NCBI GenBank assembly: GCA_937958695.1
Contig: CALGNK010000040.1
Location: forward strand, 1-27,525
Reading direction: 5' to 3'
Length of the DNA stretch: 27,525 bases
From: an uncultured bacterium
Lineage (GTDB): Bacteria; DUMJ01
Shown: positions 22,919 to 27,525 of the stretch, one piece after another
Layout of the letters: each line of letters opens with the position of its first letter
Numbering within the stretch: position 1 is the first letter of the stretch
Made by a program: the position numbers and the translations under genes
The notes under the pieces: model-generated
Told to the model about the DNA's origin: nothing
The model's database searches: none
The model's input: the letters and a program-made list of their open reading frames with translations, nothing else

Positions 22919-24098
22919 CCTTCATCCTCCTTTGACTTAGATATATACTTAATATACCTCCCAGCGATAATAATCCCCATAGAAGCATAATTATGCGCCA
23001 ACTAAACCTAGTAGATACAATACCTGTAATGATACTTGCTGATGCAGAGCCTATATAAGAAGAAAAGTCAAGAAAGCCTGCTACAGTTGATGCGCTGTTA
23101 TATCTTGTAAATCTTAATGGTATATTAGCAAGTAAAAGTGCATTTGCACCATAAATAAGGGCTGAAGAAATACCTAAGAGTACTACAGTTAAAAAGATAT
23201 CCAGGTCTAAAAATACTGTCAGAATAATACATATGATCAAGTTCAAGGTATATAGAATTGCTATTGAAGACTCATCTCTATGTCTATTTTTATAGTTTAA
23301 CCAAACAGCTAAGAATAATCCTAAAACAGTTAAAATCGGTATGAGTAGAGTAAAGATAGAGATATCTTCTCTGAATACATCTTTTATGATTGTTGGGGTC
23401 CAGAGACCTATACTCTCCTTTATTACGCCTTGGAATAAGCAAGCAATCGAAACAAGTATAATACCAGATTTTAAAATGTCTCTTATAGATGGCTTAAAAC
23501 TACCAGTTATCTCCTTCTCAACTTTTGCCTTTTTATTAGGAAGAAATCTTAGCCAATACAGAGAGAATAGTAAGACTAATATACCTGGGATAAAGAATGC
23601 TAGTTTCCAGTTTGTAGCTTTAATAAATCTTCCCAATGGTCCCCAGTACAGTATATACCCCATAAACATAGAAGTCGATATACCAACGCTTATCTTAGTA
23701 TGTCTCTCTCTTGGAAACCAAAGCCCTAAGATTCTTATAATAGGTCCCCAAAGCATTGAGAGTAGATAACCATTGATACCCCATAGAAGTGTAAATATAA
23801 ACTTATTTATAATAAAACCTAGTATTAGATTTATTAGTGAAGAGAAAAACAGGGAGATGAAGACAAAAATTTTAAAATCTACCCTATCACCAATATATCC
23901 ATTAATAAGTTGCCCAAATGCATAAGTCCAGAAGAATAAACTTCCCATAAAACCTATGGAAGACTTATCCCAGTTTAAATCCTGGATAAAATCTGGGATT
24001 ACTATAGAGAGATTTGTCCTACAGAGGTATGCTCCAGCATAGGCAAGCCAACAAAGTATAAATACCTTTCTCTGTATATTTTTATCTACCTCTACCAT
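22905..24098 (-). CDS. MFS transporter (OPA/GlpT-like)
   Basis: A 397-aa integral membrane protein with about 12 hydrophobic helices and a central cytoplasmic loop near 190-205. The N terminus, AYAGAYLCRTNLSIVIPDF, followed by FGQLINGYIGDRVD, a variant of the MFS loop 2-3 motif, resembles the organophosphate:phosphate antiporter group (GlpT, UhpT) more than sugar symporters. The start overlaps the tetR gene by 17 bases without a strong ribosome binding site (GAAAG), so it probably depends on tetR translation. It may import a compound processed by the PHP protein or export a product. TetR control would also fit an efflux pump, but the OPA-like start argues for uptake. Confidence 0.82.
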   Translation of the reverse strand: MVEVDKNIQRKVFILCWLAYAGAYLCRTNLSIVIPDFIQDLNWDKSSIGFMGSLFFWTYAFGQLINGYIGDRVDFKIFVFISLFFSSLINLILGFIINKFIFTLLWGINGYLLSMLWGPIIRILGLWFPRERHTKISVGISTSMFMGYILYWGPLGRFIKATNWKLAFFIPGILVLLFSLYWLRFLPNKKAKVEKEITGSFKPSIRDILKSGIILVSIACLFQGVIKESIGLWTPTIIKDVFREDISIFTLLIPILTVLGLFLAVWLNYKNRHRDESSIAILYTLNLIICIILTVFLDLDIFLTVVLLGISSALIYGANALLLANIPLRFTRYNSASTVAGFLDFSSYIGSASASIITGIVSTRFSWRIIMLLWGLLSLGGILSIYLSQRRMKDDKS

Positions 24099-24678
24099 CT
24101 TTCAAACCATCCAATATTATCTCTAAACCTTTCCTAGACAAAGATTCCCAATCTTCTTCCCCAACTGCAAATAACTTCTGGATCAATAAGCCAAGGGCAA
24201 ACGCTACTATAGTATACGAAGCTACTTCGGAATCAACTCCCCAAAATTCACCCTTCTTTATCCCTTCAGATAATAGATTGGAGAAGTAATCTCTGTACTT
24301 TTCAAATATTAAGATTATCTTATCTAAGGTCTCTTTATCACGGAGGGCTCTATTCCAGAATTCAAAGGTTAAGGAGATTTCTCTCTCCCCAGAGGTTATT
24401 AAATCAATAAGTACTGAAGCTAATTTGAAGAGTTTAGTAGGAGTATCTTCGGGAGATCTGCTTGTTTCTTCCATAACCCTATCTATATCATGTAGCCAGA
24501 AGTTGAGTATCTCCAAAAAGAGCGATTGTTTTGTAGGGAAATAGTAGAAAAAACTTCCCTTGCTGACTCCAGCAGATTTACATATTATATCTACGCTTGT
24601 CCCATCATAGCCATATTTAGAAAAACACTCTATTGCAGAATTTATAATCTTCTCTTTAGTATTACCAGTCTTTTCCAT
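24082..24678 (-). CDS. TetR/AcrR-family transcriptional repressor
   Basis: A 198-aa regulator. Residues 8-54 form the TetR helix-turn-helix (IINSAIECFSKYGYDGTSVDIICKSAGVSKGSFFYYFPTKQSLF). The rest is a helical ligand-binding and dimer domain (TFEFWNRALRDKETLDKI, SYTIVAFALGLLIQKLF) of the kind that binds hydrophobic ligands. GAAGGG lies before the ATG. It is the first gene of a six-gene operon with the MFS, PHP, binding-protein, GH5 and Eis-like genes. An 18-bp inverted repeat overlaps its own start of transcription, so it should repress itself and the operon. A lipid or sugar-lipid inducer would suit an endoglycoceramidase operon, but this is inference. Confidence 0.88.
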   Translation of the reverse strand: MEKTGNTKEKIINSAIECFSKYGYDGTSVDIICKSAGVSKGSFFYYFPTKQSLFLEILNFWLHDIDRVMEETSRSPEDTPTKLFKLASVLIDLITSGEREISLTFEFWNRALRDKETLDKIILIFEKYRDYFSNLLSEGIKKGEFWGVDSEVASYTIVAFALGLLIQKLFAVGEEDWESLSRKGLEIILDGLKDGRGR

Positions 24679-24689
24679 CTTACCCTTCT

Positions 24690-24707
24690 ATACCGACCAG
24701 TCGGTAT
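24690..24707. promoter_or_regulatory. TetR operator
   Basis: ATACCGAC-CA-GTCGGTAT is an 18-bp inverted repeat with perfect 8-bp arms, between the -10 of the tetR promoter and the tetR ribosome binding site. Position, length and sequence are typical for an autoregulated TetR gene. Confidence 0.82.
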
Positions 24708-24708
24708 A

Positions 24709-24737
24709 ATACTATCAAATCTAGATAACTATGTCAA
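24709..24737 (-). promoter_or_regulatory. Promoter of the tetR operon
   Basis: On the minus strand TTGACA (24732-24737), a 17-base spacer and TAGTAT (24709-24714) place the start of transcription inside the TetR operator. Confidence 0.7.
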
Positions 24738-24926
24738 TAGTGAGTATCACCTGACCATCTCTCTACTGCAGAAATTAACCATTCTACCCTCTAATAATCC
24801 AGCTAAGATAAAAATAGCTTATAGATAACAACAGAAAGATTCAACATCGCATTTAAAAAGAATACTATATAATAGACTAATGTGTAAGCTTATTTTCATT
24901 ATATATAAAGACAGAATGAAAACATA

Positions 24927-24955
24927 TTGACAATTTACTTGCTCTATGATATTAT
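24927..24955 (+). promoter_or_regulatory. Promoter of the third ABC operon
   Basis: TTGACA (24927-24932), a 17-base spacer and TATTAT (24950-24955) predict a start near 24962 and a leader of about 330 bases. The stretch 24738-24926 upstream is AT-rich and shows no gene that I can support. A second TATAAT at 25096-25101 with a poor -35 could be an additional start. Confidence 0.7.
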
Positions 24956-24961
24956 TTATTC

Positions 24962-25289
24962 AGATATTAAATGATTTGATAAAGGTAATAGCATAAATTA
25001 TTTACCTATTTTACTTTTAGTTTTGAAAGGTGAAAATATAGAGTAAGAAGGCTTTAGCTAAAGAAGAAGGGAGATTATTGAGTGGTATCGCTTAGTATAA
25101 TGCGGTATAAGTCATCAAAGATTTTGAAACCCTGTGTACAACATAGGATAGTGCTAGAGAAAGGAGGGATGTTAAAAAGATTAGGTATATAAGTATTTAC
25201 TGTATAAAAATTCTACAAGTCTAGTAATCCCTCATGAAAGGGAAGTGGCTAATAGTTAATTAGTGATAAAAACTTAAGGAGGGATATGG
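24962..25289 (+). other. Long untranslated leader of the third ABC operon
   Basis: About 330 bases separate the promoter from the start codon, with no credible gene. Near the start AGGTAA/TTACCT (24983-25007) is followed by ATTTTACTTTT, a weak attenuator-like element. A 12-bp palindrome CTTTAGCTAAAG lies at 25052-25063, and TCCCT/AGGGA forms a small hairpin near 25228-25243. At 25162-25192 an AAAGGAGGG touches ATG and a seven-residue frame MLKRLGI. I recognise no known riboswitch. The leader may regulate the operon, or the true promoter may be nearer. Confidence 0.35.
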
Positions 25290-27194
25290 ATGAAAAGGCT
25301 TGTAATAGGGTTAATAGTTGTAAGTCTATTAATGGGTTTATTTGTTAACTTTGGGAGTGTTTCTTTTGCCCAAAAGAAGTACAATGAAGCCCCAATGTTA
25401 GCTGAGTTAGTAAAACAAGGCAAACTTCCTCCAGTAGAACAGAGATTACCTGAGGAACCATTAGTCTATAAAGAGGGAGAAGAGGTCCTTGCAGGGGATA
25501 TGAAGCTTGAGATAGGGAAGTACGGTGGAACCTTAAGAATAGTAAACCCTGGTAGTCCTGGTGGTGGTGAATGGTGGGCTATAAGTAGAGAACCCTTGCT
25601 AACCCAATCTGGATTAGGAGAACCTGGTAAAAAACCAAGAGGCAACGTATTCAAAGGTTATGATATGTCTAAAGATGCAAAAGTCTTCACCTTCTATCTA
25701 AGAAAAGGGATGAAATGGTCAGATGGAGAGCCGGTTACTACTGAGGATGTGCGTTTTGCATATGAGGATGTTTTACTAAACCAAGAACTTCGTCCAACGT
25801 TCCCCGCATGGTTAGCGAATGCGGATGGGACACCATTTAAGCTAGAAATAGTTGATAAATATACCTTCCGTGTAATATTTAAAGATCCCTATGTTTTATT
25901 CCCATATACACTTAGCCTACATTGGCAGACTTGGGATTCTGGTCCACTACTTCAACCTAGTCATTATATGAAGAAGTTCCATATAAAATATACCCCGTTA
26001 GATAAGTTACAACCCTTATTGAAGAAGCATGGTTTCGGTGATAAAGAGTGGACTAGGTTGTATTGGCTCTACGCATGGAATGGCTGGGGTATAGGAGATA
26101 CTAGGATTGGTTGTCCAACTTTAGCTCCTTATGTATTAGTAGATATGCCAACACCTCAGGTAGCTATATTGAGACGTAACCCGTACTACTGGAAGGTAGA
26201 CGCGGCAGGAAATCAGCTTCCTTACATAGATGAAATTAGAGCAGATACTATAGCTAGAATAGATATGCTACCTATGAAGATTATAGCGGGAGAGGTAGAT
26301 CTAGCAAGAGAAACAGTAGCTATGAAAGATATAGCATTATATAAAGAGAACGAGGCAAAGGGTGGTTATAGGGTAAAACTATTAAAATTACATACTACTG
26401 TACCAATTACCTTCAACTATAGTAATCCAGATCTTGTTTGGCGTAAGATTGTATGGGATCGTAGATTTAGAGAAGCCTTAAATCTAGCTATAAACCGTAA
26501 GGAAATAATAGATGCCGTTTACCATGGTTTTGCTTCCCCACCTAAGATAGTTCCTAGCGAATATAACCCTACAAAGGCGAATCAATTACTTGATAGGATG
26601 GGGCTTAATAAGAGAGACGCAGAGGGTTGGAGACTAAGACCTGATGGAAAGAGAATGGAACTCCTTATAGAAACTAGCGCTCTATCCGTAGAGTTCATAC
26701 CTATATGTGAACTACTAGTAGATTACTGGAGAGCTATAGGAATCTATACTACAATGAAATATGTAGATCGTGCACTTCTATCTGAAAGAGTGGGGGCAAA
26801 TCAAACTCAGGTCCTTGTTCACTGGTGGTTTGATATAGATGTTATAAGACATAATCCTATTATGATAGATTGGGTAGCCCTAAATTCTCGATCTACCGTC
26901 TCTGTAGGATTTTGGGAATGGTATACCTCTGATGGGAAGAAAGGATTGGAGCCGCCTGCTGCAATTAAGCCTGTCTTTACCTTATATAAAAAGATGAGAA
27001 CTGCTTCAACACTAACTGAGATAAAAAGATATTTAGAGGCTTGGCAGAAGGCTATCCATGACACCATATTTTTGATAGTTCCAGTAGAAGAAATAACAGT
27101 ACCTCTAATTGTTAATGAAAGATTGGGGAACGTCCCTGAAAAAGGTTACCAGATCTTAGCTAACTTTGCAGCAGAAATTCTCTTTTATAGATAA
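25290..27194 (+). CDS. ABC transporter solute-binding protein, family 5
   Basis: A 634-aa periplasmic binding protein, third paralogue in the window. Signal peptide MKRLVIGLIVVSLLMGLF...SFAQ with no lipobox, then KKYNEAPMLAELVKQGKLPP, KVFTFYLRKGMKWSDG, ILRRNPYYWKVDAAGNQLPYI and VGFWEWYTSDGKKGLEPP. It differs from the other two by an insert near residues 45-62 (EGEEVLAGDMKLEIG). It also lacks a few residues around 420, where the others have the PFYxxxYANAYLEY-like stretch. AAGGAGGG precedes the ATG. This is the only one of the three followed by a permease gene, so its transporter may also serve the two orphan binding proteins. The ligand, oligosaccharide or peptide, is unknown. Confidence 0.9.
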   Translation: MKRLVIGLIVVSLLMGLFVNFGSVSFAQKKYNEAPMLAELVKQGKLPPVEQRLPEEPLVYKEGEEVLAGDMKLEIGKYGGTLRIVNPGSPGGGEWWAISREPLLTQSGLGEPGKKPRGNVFKGYDMSKDAKVFTFYLRKGMKWSDGEPVTTEDVRFAYEDVLLNQELRPTFPAWLANADGTPFKLEIVDKYTFRVIFKDPYVLFPYTLSLHWQTWDSGPLLQPSHYMKKFHIKYTPLDKLQPLLKKHGFGDKEWTRLYWLYAWNGWGIGDTRIGCPTLAPYVLVDMPTPQVAILRRNPYYWKVDAAGNQLPYIDEIRADTIARIDMLPMKIIAGEVDLARETVAMKDIALYKENEAKGGYRVKLLKLHTTVPITFNYSNPDLVWRKIVWDRRFREALNLAINRKEIIDAVYHGFASPPKIVPSEYNPTKANQLLDRMGLNKRDAEGWRLRPDGKRMELLIETSALSVEFIPICELLVDYWRAIGIYTTMKYVDRALLSERVGANQTQVLVHWWFDIDVIRHNPIMIDWVALNSRSTVSVGFWEWYTSDGKKGLEPPAAIKPVFTLYKKMRTASTLTEIKRYLEAWQKAIHDTIFLIVPVEEITVPLIVNERLGNVPEKGYQILANFAAEILFYR

Positions 27195-27214
27195 CTTCTA
27201 AAGCTAATGTTAAA

Positions 27215-27240
27215 CCCGGGTAACGTATCTGTTACCCGGG
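27215..27240 (+). terminator. Intercistronic hairpin between binding-protein and permease genes
   Basis: A perfect 10-bp stem CCCGGGTAAC/GTTACCCGGG with a 6-base loop lies 20 bases after the binding-protein stop and 45 before the permease start. No U-run follows (ATAATTATTATAAT). It is probably a 3'-end stabiliser or partial terminator that keeps binding protein in excess over permease, as at 12928-12950. Confidence 0.75.
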
Positions 27241-27285
27241 ATAATTATTATAATGTAATTTATCTAGAGAAATGGAGGTTAAGAT

Positions 27286-27525
27286 ATGCTTATTTCTTAT
27301 ATAATCAGGCGATCTATAATGATTATTCCTCTATTAATTATCCTTTCTATAGTGTCATTTATTATAATTCAGCTTCCTCCAGGTGATTACTTGACAGTGT
27401 ATATAGAGCAACTTAGAAGGTCTGGAGCTTTAGTTAGTGAAGAGATTGTTGCAAGACTGGTCAAAGAGTACGGATTAGATAAACCTATTTATATGCAGTA
27501 TTTCATATGGATGAAAAATATATTT
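27286..27525 (+). CDS. ABC transporter permease, DppB/OppB type (partial, N terminus)
   Basis: The first 80 codons of an inner-membrane permease; the gene runs off the right edge. It starts MLISYIIRRSIMIIPLLIIL, a membrane helix preceded by the Arg pair seen in DppB/OppB proteins, followed by the periplasmic segment QLPPGDYLTVYIEQLRRSG and KEYGLDKPIYMQYFIWMKNI, where the inner-membrane component domain begins. GGAGGTT lies 5 bases before the ATG. It follows the binding-protein gene in the same direction across a hairpin. The second permease and ATPases would be expected to the right. Confidence 0.9.
   Translation, partial: MLISYIIRRSIMIIPLLIILSIVSFIIIQLPPGDYLTVYIEQLRRSGALVSEEIVARLVKEYGLDKPIYMQYFIWMKNIF

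Noticed and set aside
23341-23769. Antisense frame of 142 codons inside the MFS gene
   Set aside because: It is a shadow of the membrane protein gene, with no ribosome binding site and an implausible composition.
25162-25192. Leader peptide MLKRLGI behind AAAGGAGGG
   Set aside because: The ribosome binding site touches the ATG, too close for normal initiation, and the peptide has no run of one amino acid that would suggest attenuation.
1-27525. CRISPR arrays, insertion sequences, rRNA genes, phage genes
   Set aside because: No regularly spaced direct repeats, transposase motifs, terminal inverted repeats or rRNA-like stretches were found on reading both strands by eye.

Overview
The window looks like a piece of a low-GC, probably thermophilic and probably diderm bacterial chromosome. 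The basis is AT-rich promoters close to the sigma-70 consensus, heavy use of ATA/AGA/AGG codons, strong Shine-Dalgarno sequences (GGAGG) and a tRNA-Ala with GC-rich stems and encoded CCA. Three paralogous family-5 ABC solute-binding proteins carry the N-terminal NEAPxLxELVxQGKLP segment that I associate with Thermotogae, Dictyoglomi and Atribacterota-type organisms. All three have Sec signal peptides without a lipobox, as expected for soluble periplasmic proteins. I cannot fix the genus from sequence alone.

Layout. (1) Positions 1-474 hold the tail of an unrecognised reading frame, then AT-rich DNA and a near-consensus promoter. (2) From 475 to 2801, plus strand, a stand-alone RnfC-like iron-sulfur flavoprotein is followed by a polyprenyl diphosphate synthase. 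(3) A tRNA-Ala(GGC) with its own promoter lies at 2855-2929. (4) From 3085 to 8616, plus strand, a tightly overlapping operon encodes a NifV-type homocitrate synthase, the two subunits of a LeuCD/homoaconitase-type hydro-lyase, an isocitrate/homoisocitrate dehydrogenase-type enzyme (TTG start), and a large protein that looks like an alpha/alpha-toroid polysaccharide lyase relative. (5) A shared hairpin separates this from a long minus-strand block, 8651-24678.

The minus-strand block reads right to left as follows. A TetR-autoregulated six-gene operon comprises tetR, an OPA-like MFS transporter, a PHP phosphoesterase, an ABC solute-binding protein, a secreted GH5 enzyme of endoglycoceramidase type and an Eis-like GNAT acetyltransferase. 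Next comes a short-chain reductase behind a perfect 18-bp palindrome. A sialic-acid module follows: a FadR/NanR-type GntR regulator, a second orphan solute-binding protein, N-acetylneuraminate lyase and a sialidase. An aldo/keto reductase and a surface lipoprotein-like protein close the block. (6) At 25290 a third solute-binding protein with a long leader starts a plus-strand dipeptide-type ABC operon whose first permease runs off the end.

How the parts may work together (inference): a secreted GH5 enzyme could free glycans from glycolipids or related glycoconjugates. Solute-binding proteins would capture the oligosaccharides, and a sialidase whose best-supported start gives a cytoplasmic enzyme would release sialic acid for cleavage by NanA to N-acetylmannosamine and pyruvate. 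NanK, NanE, NagA, NagB and the permeases for two of the binding proteins are not in the window. The most interesting signals are this putative sialo-glycoconjugate locus, two TetR-type operators of the same geometry at different promoters, overlapping hairpins that may mask the nanA ribosome binding site, and six genes whose real start lies well inside the longest open frame.
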